A stretch of 39,890 nucleotides of DNA from Chitinophagaceae bacterium (GCA_004299085.1 SCQV01000247.1:1-39890); one strand, 5' to 3'; shown: positions 25,307 through 34,084, counted from the stretch's first letter. Notes: generated from the letters alone by a model not told the origin. Numbers and translations: made by a program.

Positions 25307-27142
25307 ATGCCAGATATTATCCAGCTTTTACCCGATCATATTGCCAACCAGATTGCCGCAGGAGAAGTTATTCAACGACCGGCCTCTGCGGTGAAAGAGT
25401 TAATGGAAAATGCCGTGGACTCGGGTGCTACTGAAATTCAACTTATCATCAAAGATGCTGGGAAGGAATTGGTACAAGTAATTGACAACGGTTGCGGCAT
25501 GAGTGAAACAGATGCAAGAATGTGTTTTGAAAGGCATGCCACTTCAAAGATTAACAAGATTGAAGATCTTTTTCATATCCGGACGATGGGGTTCCGGGGC
25601 GAAGCGCTGGCTTCCATTGCAGCAGTGGCACAGGTAGTGCTGAAATCCAGAAAACATGACAATGATTTAGGTACCTTATTAGAAATAGAAAACAGCGAAG
25701 TAAAAAAGCAAGAACCCTGTTCCTGCCCTCCTGGGACCAACATTTCGATGAAAAACCTTTTTTTCAGTGTCCCTGCAAGACGGCATTTTTTAAAGAGCAA
25801 CGCCGCAGAAATGCGCCATATCGTGGAGGAATTTACGCATGTTGCTTTGGCATACCCGGCCATTACTTTTTCATTAAATACCAACGGGCAAGACCTTTTT
25901 CATCTACGATCGGGAACTGTGAAACAACGGATTCTGCAACTTCTCGGTAATAACTATCAGGATCGCCTCGTCACGGTAAATGAGAGCACTGAATATCTGA
26001 ATGTATCTGGTTTTGTGGGAAAACCTGAAACGGCTAAAAAAACGCGTGGCGATCAATATTTCTTTGTCAACAATCGCTTTATTAAAAGCGGTTATCTGCA
26101 TCACGCGTTGATGGGAGCTTTTGCAGATCTAATCCCCTCTGACAGCCATCCGATGTATGTGTTATATATTGAATTAGATCCTGCCCGTGTGGATATCAAT
26201 GTTCATCCCACTAAACAGGAAATTAAATTTGAAGATGAAAAGTTGATATATGCTTTCATACAATCATCGGTGAAGCATGCGTTGGCAAGATTCAGCATTG
26301 CCCCCAGCCTGGATTTTGATTTAGACCCGAAGATTGAACAATTGCCTGCTATTACACAACCTTTTACTGAAGAACAAAAAAGGCAAACTGCCGCCACAGA
26401 TATTTTTAAAGCATTCACCCAGAAATATCAGGCACATGCCATCGGCAATACCTATAAATATGGTTCTCCTGAAACTCAGGACATTCCCCAGTCGGGCAAT
26501 CTTCCCGCCATGCCGGATCCGGATCAGAGAGCGGCACAACAGGAATCGGATGCTATCTGGCGCAATGAAAATACCTGGGAAAGACCATTGCAACAAATCC
26601 ATGGAAAATATATTTTGCAGCAAATCAAATCCGGCTTCATTCTGATTGATCAGCAGTCGGCGCATGAAAGAATATTGTATGAAGAATATACAAAATCATC
26701 ACAACAGCATCCTTTACCTACCCAACAATCTCTTTTTCCTGAAAAATTAACCTTATCCCCCGCTGATACAGTTTTATTACATGAAATGCTGCCTGACCTA
26801 AGAACATTGGGTTATGACATTCAGTCTGCCGGAGATCATACTTTTATCATTCATGGCATTCCGGGAGATATGGCTACAGGTAATGAAAAGGAAAGCATTG
26901 AACAATTATTGGAGCAATTCAAACATTTCAGCACAGAACTGAAAATGGATAAGCGTGAAATGATGATCAGGTCGCTGGCCGCACAACATGCTATCAAATC
27001 CGGACAAAATTTATCGGTTCCCGAAATGCAAAACCTCATTGACCGTTTATTTGCCTGTGAACAGCCTCAGGTTACGGCGGGTGGAAGAAATACTTTTCTT
27101 ACTTTCAGGCTGGAGGAATTAGATAAATTATTTGGCAGATAG
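25307..27142 (+). CDS. mutL: DNA mismatch repair protein MutL
   Basis: A 611-residue MutL starting at MPDIIQLLPDHIA; the GTG at 25235 is rejected as a start. The GHKL ATPase is complete: IAAGEVIQRPASAVKELMEN, DNGCGM, RHATSKI and GFRGEALASIA. The C-terminal dimerisation domain has LIDQQSAHERILYEE where endonuclease-active MutL proteins have D-Q-H-A-x-x-E-x-x-x-x-E, so His and Ala are replaced by Gln and Ser while the acidic residues remain. The final segment lacks a classical C-P-H-G-R-P. Function: couples mismatch recognition by MutS to strand incision or excision. Confidence 0.94.
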   Translation: MPDIIQLLPDHIANQIAAGEVIQRPASAVKELMENAVDSGATEIQLIIKDAGKELVQVIDNGCGMSETDARMCFERHATSKINKIEDLFHIRTMGFRGEALASIAAVAQVVLKSRKHDNDLGTLLEIENSEVKKQEPCSCPPGTNISMKNLFFSVPARRHFLKSNAAEMRHIVEEFTHVALAYPAITFSLNTNGQDLFHLRSGTVKQRILQLLGNNYQDRLVTVNESTEYLNVSGFVGKPETAKKTRGDQYFFVNNRFIKSGYLHHALMGAFADLIPSDSHPMYVLYIELDPARVDINVHPTKQEIKFEDEKLIYAFIQSSVKHALARFSIAPSLDFDLDPKIEQLPAITQPFTEEQKRQTAATDIFKAFTQKYQAHAIGNTYKYGSPETQDIPQSGNLPAMPDPDQRAAQQESDAIWRNENTWERPLQQIHGKYILQQIKSGFILIDQQSAHERILYEEYTKSSQQHPLPTQQSLFPEKLTLSPADTVLLHEMLPDLRTLGYDIQSAGDHTFIIHGIPGDMATGNEKESIEQLLEQFKHFSTELKMDKREMMIRSLAAQHAIKSGQNLSVPEMQNLIDRLFACEQPQVTAGGRNTFLTFRLEELDKLFGR

Positions 27143-27206
27143 AAAGCAACTGTTGCATTTCGAATCTATTGATAGCTATTGAAATTCCTGACATCCCAAT
27201 TCTGCT

Positions 27207-27214
27207 TACCTTTG
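27207..27214 (+). promoter_or_regulatory. -7 element of bshA promoter
   Basis: TACCTTTG, exact TAnnTTTG, 44 nt before the bshA start codon. The -33 position (ATTC at 27184-27187) is a poor match. Confidence 0.5.
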
Positions 27215-27258
27215 CAAACAGTATGTTGATTTTTTTGTTTCTAAGATAAATTATATTT

Positions 27259-28407
27259 ATGCGTATCGGTATTGTATGTTATCCCACTTATGGTGGCAGT
27301 GGCGTGGTAGCGACTGAATTAGGGAAAGCGCTGGCTGATGAAGGACATCAGGTGCATTTTATCACCTATCAGCAGCCTGTCAGGTTGAATGGATTTAATC
27401 CCAATATTTTCTATCATGAAGTGCAGGTGCCTTCTTATCCGCTGTTTGATTATCCACCTTATGAAACGGCCTTATCAAGCACCTTGGTGGACGTAATCAT
27501 GAATCATCATTTGGATTTGTTACATGTTCATTATGCCATTCCGCATGCTTCCACAGCGTATATGGCAAAGCAAATCTTAAAAAAGCAAGGGATACATATA
27601 CCAGTCGTCACCACACTGCACGGCACGGACATCACCTTAGTGGGAAAAGATAAAACGTATGCGCCTGTAGTTACTTTTTCTATTAATGAATCTGATATAA
27701 TTACGGCTGTTTCTCAAAATTTACGGGAAGAAACCTATAAGTATTTTAATATTGAAAAAGATATCCGGGTTATATACAATTTTGTGGATGCCAACCGGTT
27801 TCGTCGCCATAACCGGTCAGGATGCGGATGTGGCAAGGCTATTGCCCCTAAAGGAGAAAAGATTTTAATACACGTTTCCAATTTCCGTCCTGTAAAAAGA
27901 GTGAAGGATGTGGTCATGATATTTAAAAAAGTTCATGAAAAAATATCCTCAAAATTATTATTGATCGGAGATGGACCGGACAGACCTGTTATTGAATCTT
28001 TATGCAGAAGCCTGGGCATTTGTAATGATATTCGTTTTATTGGAAAACAAGATCAGTTAGAAGATATACTCGGTTGTTCTGATTTATTCTTGTTGCCTTC
28101 TGAATATGAGAGTTTCGGATTAGCAGCTTTGGAAGCGATGGCCAGCGAAGTACCGGTCATATCCTCCAATGCAGGCGGATTACCGGAGATAAATATTCAG
28201 GGAAAAACCGGATTTTTGAGCCCCGTTGGAGATATAGATGCTATGGCAGATAATGCCATCATGCTTTTAGAAGATGAGAATACGCTGGAACAATTTCGGA
28301 AACAAGCTTATCTGCAAGCTCAAAAATTTGAACTTCCGAAAATCGTTCCACAATATGAAGCTTTATACCGCGAATTAATCCCAAAGAAAAAAGTAGCTAA
28401 TCTGTAA
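27259..28407 (+). CDS. bshA: N-acetyl-alpha-D-glucosaminyl L-malate synthase
   Basis: A 382-residue GT4 glycosyltransferase, first step of bacillithiol synthesis (UDP-GlcNAc plus L-malate). BshA signatures: MRIGIVCYPTYGGSGVVATE, HVHYAIPHA, TTLHGTDITLVG, HVSNFRPVKRV and the E-x7-E motif ESFGLAALEAM. Length is normal. Between FVDANRFRR and APKGEKILIHV a Cys/Gly-rich stretch (SGCGCGKA) replaces the usual basic linker. bshB and bshC are not nearby. It converges with the GH47 gene. Confidence 0.92.
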   Translation: MRIGIVCYPTYGGSGVVATELGKALADEGHQVHFITYQQPVRLNGFNPNIFYHEVQVPSYPLFDYPPYETALSSTLVDVIMNHHLDLLHVHYAIPHASTAYMAKQILKKQGIHIPVVTTLHGTDITLVGKDKTYAPVVTFSINESDIITAVSQNLREETYKYFNIEKDIRVIYNFVDANRFRRHNRSGCGCGKAIAPKGEKILIHVSNFRPVKRVKDVVMIFKKVHEKISSKLLLIGDGPDRPVIESLCRSLGICNDIRFIGKQDQLEDILGCSDLFLLPSEYESFGLAALEAMASEVPVISSNAGGLPEINIQGKTGFLSPVGDIDAMADNAIMLLEDENTLEQFRKQAYLQAQKFELPKIVPQYEALYRELIPKKKVANL

Positions 28408-28430
28408 AAAAAAGAAGAAAGCGCAAAACC

Positions 28431-28466
28431 CAAATCAGAGATCAAAAAATCAGAGATCAGAGATTT
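28431..28466. repeat. AATCAGAGATC repeat, two units, 15-nt period
   Basis: Core AATCAGAGATC at 28433-28443 and 28448-28458, followed by AGAGAT. Related cores occur at 31631-31641 (inverted) and 31677-31702. The second unit supplies the stop codon and last residues of the GH47 gene on the minus strand. Confidence 0.75.
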
Positions 28467-29841
28467 TAAAGGGGTGTGCTTCGGTGTTAAAAATCACTTT
28501 ATTGAAATCAAGTGTCTTTGCCGGTGCAAAAATCAGATAAGCATATTTTAAAGTTTCTGCCAGAAAATAGCTTTCCATCATATCATCCGGTGTCATATTT
28601 CTAACATCTTTAATAGCTGCATATCCACCGCCAGTACGGCAATAACGGACGATGCTCTGAAACATAGTTCTTGCCATATATAAATATTCGGGATTATGAG
28701 TATAATGATAACAATAATAACAAGACTCCAAATTTTCCGGCCTTAAAGCATAATAACCATTGACTATTTGCATCGTGCGATAGTTAAGAACTTCAGGCTC
28801 AAGTCCTGCTAATTCCCACATTTTAAAATTAGATTCTTGTAACGATTTCGCACGAGTTGTATCTCCGCCTAAAGCAAGAGCTCCACCAAAAAAAGCATCT
28901 AAAGCTCCATAGTAAGGCAGGTTTATTATCCCGGTATCCATATTGGCATGGCCATACCATAATGTTCCACCAGAAGTATCTGCAAGATGAGTGTTGATAG
29001 CAATGACAGTGCTATCCCACATACGCTTACAATCCTGATCGCCGAATAATTTCCATGCTTTTAACAGGTATTCATAATAAGAATCCGTACCGCCGCTGAT
29101 GCTGCTTTCTTTTCCCACCCATTTGCCGGTATTGACGTCAATAGCATCTCCTACAAGGCCTGTCTTTTTATTCCGAAGATTAAATAGAGTAACGACCGCT
29201 TTTTTGGCTGTTTTATAATAAATAGAATCACCCGTAAGCTTAGTTAACGTGCCGTATTCCAACAAAGAAGTTCCTATTTCTGCAGGGTTGCTCGTATCTC
29301 CAGTGGTTTTTCCCGTTTTTAAATTTACAAAACGATAAGGCATTCCGGTTGGTGAATGATAAGCTTTAATGAGCCTGTTAGCCAGGTCAGTAGCTAAGGT
29401 GAGAAATTTTTTATCGCCGTCTAATTCATAAGCCGAGAGCAAGCCGCCCAGCATACGAATGGTAATTTCAAAGTTAGAAACACTCATATCGTAATTAAAT
29501 CGAAGGCTGTCCAAAATGAGCCTTTTAGCAGAATCCGCCTTGCTGGTCAGTCCCATCAGCACCATCGTATCATATCCATCCAAAGGGGTCATTACCAATG
29601 AATGGGGATACCAGTCAAAATAAGAATGGCTTAAAGGTTTTAATCCGTCATGTCCCCAGGCATATTTTACATAACTATCCCAGGCATAACTAAATTCCTG
29701 TTTAACGGAATCTGCCAGACGCTGACGCAACGCTGTAATAGAATCTGCTGAGGAAGTTGCATTTTTATTTCCGGAAGAATGGCATCCCACACCTGCAAAT
29801 ATTAAAAAGGATGCGGATAGGACAAGAAAAAACTTGTTCAT
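28450..29841 (-). CDS. GH47 class I alpha-mannosidase lipoprotein
   Basis: A 463-residue protein with a lipoprotein signal (FLVLSASFLIFAGVGC). The (alpha/alpha)7 barrel of glycoside hydrolase family 47 is recognisable throughout: YVKYAWGHDGLKPLS, LDGYDTMVLMGL, NFEITIRMLGGLLSAYEL, GGTDSYYEYLLKAW, ALRPENLESCYY, DMMESYFLAETLKYAYLIF and the Ca2+-binding FNTEAHPF near the end. Known activity: inverting alpha-1,2-mannosidase, mainly known from eukaryotic N-glycan trimming; bacterial members are few. Probably acts at the cell surface on mannose-rich glycans. The last four residues (ISDL) come from an intergenic repeat. No other mannan genes are adjacent. Confidence 0.9.
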   Translation of the reverse strand: MNKFFLVLSASFLIFAGVGCHSSGNKNATSSADSITALRQRLADSVKQEFSYAWDSYVKYAWGHDGLKPLSHSYFDWYPHSLVMTPLDGYDTMVLMGLTSKADSAKRLILDSLRFNYDMSVSNFEITIRMLGGLLSAYELDGDKKFLTLATDLANRLIKAYHSPTGMPYRFVNLKTGKTTGDTSNPAEIGTSLLEYGTLTKLTGDSIYYKTAKKAVVTLFNLRNKKTGLVGDAIDVNTGKWVGKESSISGGTDSYYEYLLKAWKLFGDQDCKRMWDSTVIAINTHLADTSGGTLWYGHANMDTGIINLPYYGALDAFFGGALALGGDTTRAKSLQESNFKMWELAGLEPEVLNYRTMQIVNGYYALRPENLESCYYCYHYTHNPEYLYMARTMFQSIVRYCRTGGGYAAIKDVRNMTPDDMMESYFLAETLKYAYLIFAPAKTLDFNKVIFNTEAHPFKISDL

Positions 29842-29914
29842 ACGTTATGAGTTGTTAAGAAAAGGATAAAAATGTCAATGTGCATTAAATGTGCTTTCAA
29901 AACGGATGGTAAAA

Positions 29915-29945
29915 TTAGTTTATTTCATTGGATTTTTTACTTTTG
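29915..29945 (+). promoter_or_regulatory. Promoter of exbB-exbD
   Basis: TTAG (29915-29918), 19 nt, TACTTTTG (29938-29945). It lies upstream of ATG 30009 and inside the open frame beginning at TTG 29928, which argues that the longer start is wrong. Confidence 0.6.
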
Positions 29946-30008
29946 AGCCTTCTAATTAATCCCTTTTACCGGTTACTGAAAATATTCCTTAAAACTGAAG
30001 AAATTAAT

Positions 30009-30725
30009 ATGGTTAATTTATTGTTGCAGGTACAGGATTCAGCTCTGAAAATGGCAGATAGCCTAGGACATGCAGTTGGTGCAACTAGCGGAGCTGCAGC
30101 ACAAAAGATGAGCTTGTGGGGTTTATTGGTGAAAGGCGGTGTGCTGATGGTACCATTGGCTGTCCTCTTGCTGATTGCTATTTATGTTTTCTTTGAAAGG
30201 TATTTTGCCATCAAAAAGGCAAACCATATTGAAGATAACTTTATGAATATGATCCGCGATCATATTACTACCGGTAATGTACAGGCCGCCCGTTCACTGG
30301 CAAAAAACACGAATAATCCGGCTGCGCGGATGATAGAAAAAGGAATTCAGCGTATCGGGAAACCGATAGAGTATATTGAAAGAGCTATGGAAAACACCGG
30401 TAAGCTGCAAATCTATCACGTGGAGAAGAACCTGATAATCTTGTCTATGGTCGCCGCCATTGCGCCCATGTTTGGATTCTTAGGTACTATAGCGGGTATG
30501 ATCATATTATTCTTCGATATTTCGGTTACTTCGGATATTACTTTAGGAGTTATTGCAGGCGGTATTTATATAAAGATGGTTACCTCAGCTACTGGCCTGG
30601 TTATTGGTATTCTTGCCTACGTTGGGCATAATTATTTGGTAGCTCAGGTGGATAAATTAGTCAATAAAATGGAAGTCGCTTCCTCTGAATTTGTTGATAT
30701 ATTACAAGAACCCACAACCGTTTGA
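30009..30725 (+). CDS. exbB: MotA/TolQ/ExbB proton channel protein
   Basis: A 238-residue ExbB/TolQ-family protein starting at MVNLLLQVQDSAL. Three membrane helices: LLVKGGVLMVPLAVLLLIAI, LSMVAAIAPMFGFLGTIAGM and GGIYIKMVTSATGLVIGILA. PMFGFLGTIAGMI is the diagnostic motif. With ExbD it forms a proton-driven stator energising TonB-dependent outer-membrane transport. The upstream frame to 29928 is rejected because the promoter lies within it. exbD follows after 21 nt; no tonB is present. Confidence 0.92.
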   Translation: MVNLLLQVQDSALKMADSLGHAVGATSGAAAQKMSLWGLLVKGGVLMVPLAVLLLIAIYVFFERYFAIKKANHIEDNFMNMIRDHITTGNVQAARSLAKNTNNPAARMIEKGIQRIGKPIEYIERAMENTGKLQIYHVEKNLIILSMVAAIAPMFGFLGTIAGMIILFFDISVTSDITLGVIAGGIYIKMVTSATGLVIGILAYVGHNYLVAQVDKLVNKMEVASSEFVDILQEPTTV

Positions 30726-30746
30726 TCTATATCATTCATTTAAACT

Positions 30747-31160
30747 ATGAATCTTAGAAGCAGTTTACGTTCGGAAGCCCATGTGGAAAGCGGTCCATTG
30801 AATGATATCTTGTTCATATTGGTCATGTTTTTTCTCATCGTAGCCACCCTGGCCAATCCGAACGTAATTAAAGTGATGCTGCCTAAGGCACAAAGCAATA
30901 CCAAAGCCAAACAAACAGTTGTAGTTTCCATCACTAAAGAAAATCAGTTTTATGTGGGGACTACCTTGGTTTCTCTGGATCAACTAAAAACAGCTTTAAC
31001 CCCTAAAATTGCAGAAAACCCGGAAGGGGCAACAATTGTGGTGAATGCAGATAAAAGCGTGGCAATAGAATATTTAGTGGATGTAATGCAAGTTGCACAT
31101 GAATTAGGCGCTAAAGTGGTATTGGCAACTTCTCATCCTCAGGGGGCCGGTGGGGAATAG
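30747..31160 (+). CDS. exbD: Biopolymer transport protein ExbD/TolR
   Basis: A 137-residue ExbD. One membrane helix with the essential Asp: PLNDILFILVMFFLIVATL (Asp20). The periplasmic domain carries VVVSITKENQFYVG and VVNADKSVAIEYLVDVMQVA, typical of the family. It forms the proton path with ExbB. Many Bacteroidota encode two ExbD proteins with ExbB and TonB; here only one is present. Confidence 0.92.
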   Translation: MNLRSSLRSEAHVESGPLNDILFILVMFFLIVATLANPNVIKVMLPKAQSNTKAKQTVVVSITKENQFYVGTTLVSLDQLKTALTPKIAENPEGATIVVNADKSVAIEYLVDVMQVAHELGAKVVLATSHPQGAGGE

Positions 31161-31218
31161 TGGATCCCCTATTTTTTCAGCATCGCTCATCCTCATTCGG
31201 ACTTTTATCATGGCTTCA

Positions 31219-31599
31219 TCATAAGTCTTCTTCTCTTTCCAACATCAAAATAGCGCTTTGAGGAAGGATGAAATATTTTTCTTTATTGTATATCACTTCG
31301 GTAGCGGCTCCCATTAAAAATATGGCCAGGTCACCTTCTTTAGCCTGCAAGGGTATATATCTCACCTGCTCATCATCGCTTTTCCATGATTCATCGCTGT
31401 CAGCAGGTATCGGAATAACATACCCCGGTCCTGTTTTTATCACATACCCTTGCTGCACTTTCTCCTTCTCCTGAACACCAGGAGGCAAAAACAATCCTCC
31501 ACTACTTCTTTCATCAGGTTTGGAAGGCTTTATCAAAATCCTATCGCCTATGACAATTAATTTTTTCAATTTGTTATCCTGTGTGATTTGAATAGACAT
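31219..31599 (-). CDS. Non-canonical GroES-like co-chaperone
   Basis: A 126-residue Cpn10-fold protein, about 30 longer than GroES. VIGDRILIKPSKPDE is the first strand, RSSGGLFLPPG the mobile loop, KVQQGYVIKTGPG the roof-loop region, and EVIYNKEKYFILPQSAILMLE the closing strands. The extra length is an acidic insertion (PADSDESWKSDDEQ) after the GPG turn. No groEL is adjacent, so it is separate from a standard groESL operon. It may cap GroEL or act as a specialised co-chaperone; this is inference. Confidence 0.83.
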   Translation of the reverse strand: MSIQITQDNKLKKLIVIGDRILIKPSKPDERSSGGLFLPPGVQEKEKVQQGYVIKTGPGYVIPIPADSDESWKSDDEQVRYIPLQAKEGDLAIFLMGAATEVIYNKEKYFILPQSAILMLEREEDL

Positions 31600-31624
31600 A
31601 GTTCGTTTATTTTATCATTTCCGA

Positions 31625-31710
31625 TTTTTGGATCTCTGATTTTTTGGAAGGATTCGATTTAAAGTGGAATCACCCAAATCAGACATCAGGAAATCAGACA
31701 TCAAAAAATC
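31625..31710. repeat. AATCAGAnATC repeats, inverted copy plus tandem pair
   Basis: GATCTCTGATT at 31631-31641 is the reverse complement of the 28433 core. AATCAGACATC occurs at 31677-31687 and 31692-31702, again with a 15-nt period. They fill the gap between the GroES-like and MBL genes. A long imperfect hairpin between the two orientations is possible. Confidence 0.7.
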
Positions 31711-31714
31711 CTTA

Positions 31715-32554
31715 TTATAATTCCCTTAATGGAAAAGTTTTATCCACTCTTATTCCTCTTTCAGTTTGTTTTAATGTGCAACATTCTACCTTGGGATCGT
31801 GCTCGAAATAAAGCACATAATTATTTTCGAGCGCTTCCTTCAGAGAAGATTCTTTTTCCTGCAAGGTGGTTAAAGGAAACATATCATAAGCCATTACCCA
31901 AGGCAACGGAATATGAAAATGCCCCGGAAAAAGATCTGCCACATACATAATAGTTTTATCTTTATATTTTATTTGTGGCAGCATCATAGCCTTAGTATGT
32001 CCGTTTACAAAACGGATAGAAATATTTTCATTAAACCCTACACCTTCTTTTACTTCTATGAATTTCAACCGGCCGCTTTCCTGAATGGGTACAATATTCT
32101 CTTTCAGAAAAGAGGCTTTTTCCCGTACATTAGGCTCGGTGGCCCATTTCCAATGTTCCGCATTTGACCAGAAGGTGGCATTGGAAAACGCAGGAATTAG
32201 TTTATTACCCTCTCTTATAATTGCGCCACCGCAATGATCAAAGTGCAGATGGGTTAAAATCACATCCGTAATATCATCCCGGTGAAATCCTTTTTTAGCC
32301 AGTGATTTATCCAGTGTGTTTTCATCATTCAGATAATAATAGCTGAAAAATTTTGCATCCTGCTTATTACCGATTCCGGTGTCAACCAAAATCAACCTGT
32401 TCCCATCTTCAATTAATAAAAGACGCATTGCCCAGGTGCACATATTATTCTCATCAGCGGGGTTTACCTTGTTCCACATAGATTTAGGAACTACGCCAAA
32501 CATAGCTCCTCCATCCAACTTAAAAAGTTCGGTATCTATTGTATATAACTGCAT
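31715..32554 (-). CDS. MBL-fold metallo-hydrolase
   Basis: A 279-residue metallo-beta-lactamase-fold enzyme. Motifs: LVDTGIG (57-63), HLHFDHCGG (102-110), a later His (VNGHTKAM), Asp in VADLFPGH, and FEHDPK. The N-terminus and spacing are like AHL-lactonase/PhnP-type hydrolases. Two metals, cytoplasmic (no signal peptide). The substrate cannot be told from sequence. It precedes the GroES-like gene with repeats between. Confidence 0.88.
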   Translation of the reverse strand: MQLYTIDTELFKLDGGAMFGVVPKSMWNKVNPADENNMCTWAMRLLLIEDGNRLILVDTGIGNKQDAKFFSYYYLNDENTLDKSLAKKGFHRDDITDVILTHLHFDHCGGAIIREGNKLIPAFSNATFWSNAEHWKWATEPNVREKASFLKENIVPIQESGRLKFIEVKEGVGFNENISIRFVNGHTKAMMLPQIKYKDKTIMYVADLFPGHFHIPLPWVMAYDMFPLTTLQEKESSLKEALENNYVLYFEHDPKVECCTLKQTERGIRVDKTFPLREL

Positions 32555-32578
32555 AAAGCAAAGATAATGGAAATGTGG

Positions 32579-33241
32579 CTATTCAAGCGCTGTTGAAAGG
32601 AAATCAATGAACGGCTTCATCACAGTAAAAGTATGAATGATTTTTTTTAATAATTCTTTTGAAGTTAATTCTTCATCTGTGAAAGATACACCTGTAATAA
32701 AACTGCGCATTTTCAGATATTTGATAGCCGGATTATCTTCTTCATATCCCTGTGGTGCACGAACCAAGGTATCGGCATCATCCAAATCACCCAACAATCG
32801 AAGGAATCTTTTATCTTTTATAATGGATTTAAAATCTTCTAGGTTGTAATCAATTTCCTGTCGGATTTTTTTAAGCTCGGCAGCATCAGGCCGCCAGATA
32901 CCCCCACCACAATACGTATAACCGCCCGGCTCAGCGTGGAAATAATAACCGGGGAAATGCACCTTTTTACCTCCTTTATTTATTCCCGCGGCAAAATGGG
33001 TTTTGTAGGGCGTTTTATCTTTGCTGAAACGAACATCTTTATAAATACGAAACACGCAATCTTTCACCTGCAATGCGGCTATATCAGGGTCTATCTTACC
33101 ATACTCAACAATTATTTGCTGAACTAAATTTTCGAAATCAGCTTTAGCATCCAAATATTTTTCTTTGTTGATATCAAACCATGCTTTCTGATTATGCCGT
33201 TTTAGCTGGCGAAGAAAAGTGATTGTGGAAGGTTGTAGCAT
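32579..33241 (-). CDS. DUF2461 family protein
   Basis: A 220-residue DUF2461/TIGR02453 protein. Signatures: FLRQLKRHNQKAWFDINKEK, FRIYKDVRFSKDKTPYKTHF and GYYFHAEPGGYTYCGGGIW. The family is widespread but uncharacterised. Soluble, no signal peptide. It is divergent from queE and ends 24 nt before the MBL hydrolase start, so those two may be co-transcribed. Confidence 0.88.
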   Translation of the reverse strand: MLQPSTITFLRQLKRHNQKAWFDINKEKYLDAKADFENLVQQIIVEYGKIDPDIAALQVKDCVFRIYKDVRFSKDKTPYKTHFAAGINKGGKKVHFPGYYFHAEPGGYTYCGGGIWRPDAAELKKIRQEIDYNLEDFKSIIKDKRFLRLLGDLDDADTLVRAPQGYEEDNPAIKYLKMRSFITGVSFTDEELTSKELLKKIIHTFTVMKPFIDFLSTALE

Positions 33242-33353
33242 ATCTCAATTTTTTGATCCCCAAAATTTATCCAAAGTAAAGGCAAAAATACTATTTGGCG
33301 TTAAATGGACATAATTTTCCATCGTTAAAAAACACAGAACAATCAGAATCCCG

Positions 33354-33361
33354 TAATTTTG
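33354..33361 (+). promoter_or_regulatory. -7 element of queE promoter
   Basis: TAATTTTG, exact TAnnTTTG, seven nt before ATG 33369. No clear -33 element. The transcript would be nearly leaderless. Confidence 0.45.
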
Positions 33362-33368
33362 CAACTTT

Positions 33369-34022
33369 ATGGGTATTTCAACAGATAAAGTCTTGAGCGG
33401 GGAAATTACATCTGTAGGTGAGGGTATTATGTTGCCGTTGATGGAATCATTTTACACCATTCAGGGCGAAGGATTTCATCAGGGTAAGGCAGCCTATTTT
33501 ATTCGTCTGGCAGGCTGCGATGTAGGCTGCGTATGGTGCGATGTAAAGGAAAGTTGGGATGCCTCACAATACAAATCTTACAACATTCATGCGCTTGCAG
33601 AAAAAGCCGCAAAATTTCCCGGTAAGACAGTTGTAATTACGGGTGGTGAGCCTTTAATGCATCCATTGGATCCATTGTGCAACGCTTTACACGAAAAAGG
33701 TTTACATACTCACATCGAAACATCCGGATCGCATCCCCTCAGTGGGCACTGGGATTGGATTTGTCTTTCTCCCAAAAAATTTAAGCCTCCAATTCCTGAA
33801 ATATGTAAAATAGCTAATGAGTTAAAGATTATCATCTATAATAAAAGTGATTTTGCATGGGCGGAAAAGTATGCTGCTACTGTTTCTTCAGATTGTAAAT
33901 TATTTCTCCAGCCTGAATGGGGTAAGGCAGCCTCGATGGTTCCAATGATTGTAGCGTATATTAAGGCCCATCCCGAGTGGAAAATTTCATTGCAGATACA
34001 TAAATACCTGGGAGTCCCTTAA
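33369..34022 (+). CDS. queE: 7-carboxy-7-deazaguanine synthase
   Basis: A 217-residue radical SAM enzyme. The cluster motif is Cys50-x3-Cys54-x2-Cys57 in AGCDVGCVWCD; SFYTIQGEG, VVITGGEPLMHP and HIETSGS are conserved QueE segments. It converts 6-carboxytetrahydropterin to 7-carboxy-7-deazaguanine for queuosine in tRNA. Other que genes are not in the window. The first 20 residues are less conserved and ATG 33429 (MLPLMESF) is a possible alternative start. Confidence 0.92.
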   Translation: MGISTDKVLSGEITSVGEGIMLPLMESFYTIQGEGFHQGKAAYFIRLAGCDVGCVWCDVKESWDASQYKSYNIHALAEKAAKFPGKTVVITGGEPLMHPLDPLCNALHEKGLHTHIETSGSHPLSGHWDWICLSPKKFKPPIPEICKIANELKIIIYNKSDFAWAEKYAATVSSDCKLFLQPEWGKAASMVPMIVAYIKAHPEWKISLQIHKYLGVP

Positions 34023-34050
34023 TTTATTTTCCCGAATAAAAAAAAGTTTA

Positions 34051-34058
34051 TACCTTTG
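34051..34058 (+). promoter_or_regulatory. -7 element of rpsT promoter
   Basis: TACCTTTG, exact match, 26 nt before the rpsT ATG. A T-rich stretch (34027-34030) sits at the -33 position. Confidence 0.6.
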
Positions 34059-34084
34059 CACACTTCAAAATAGACAAAAGGATT

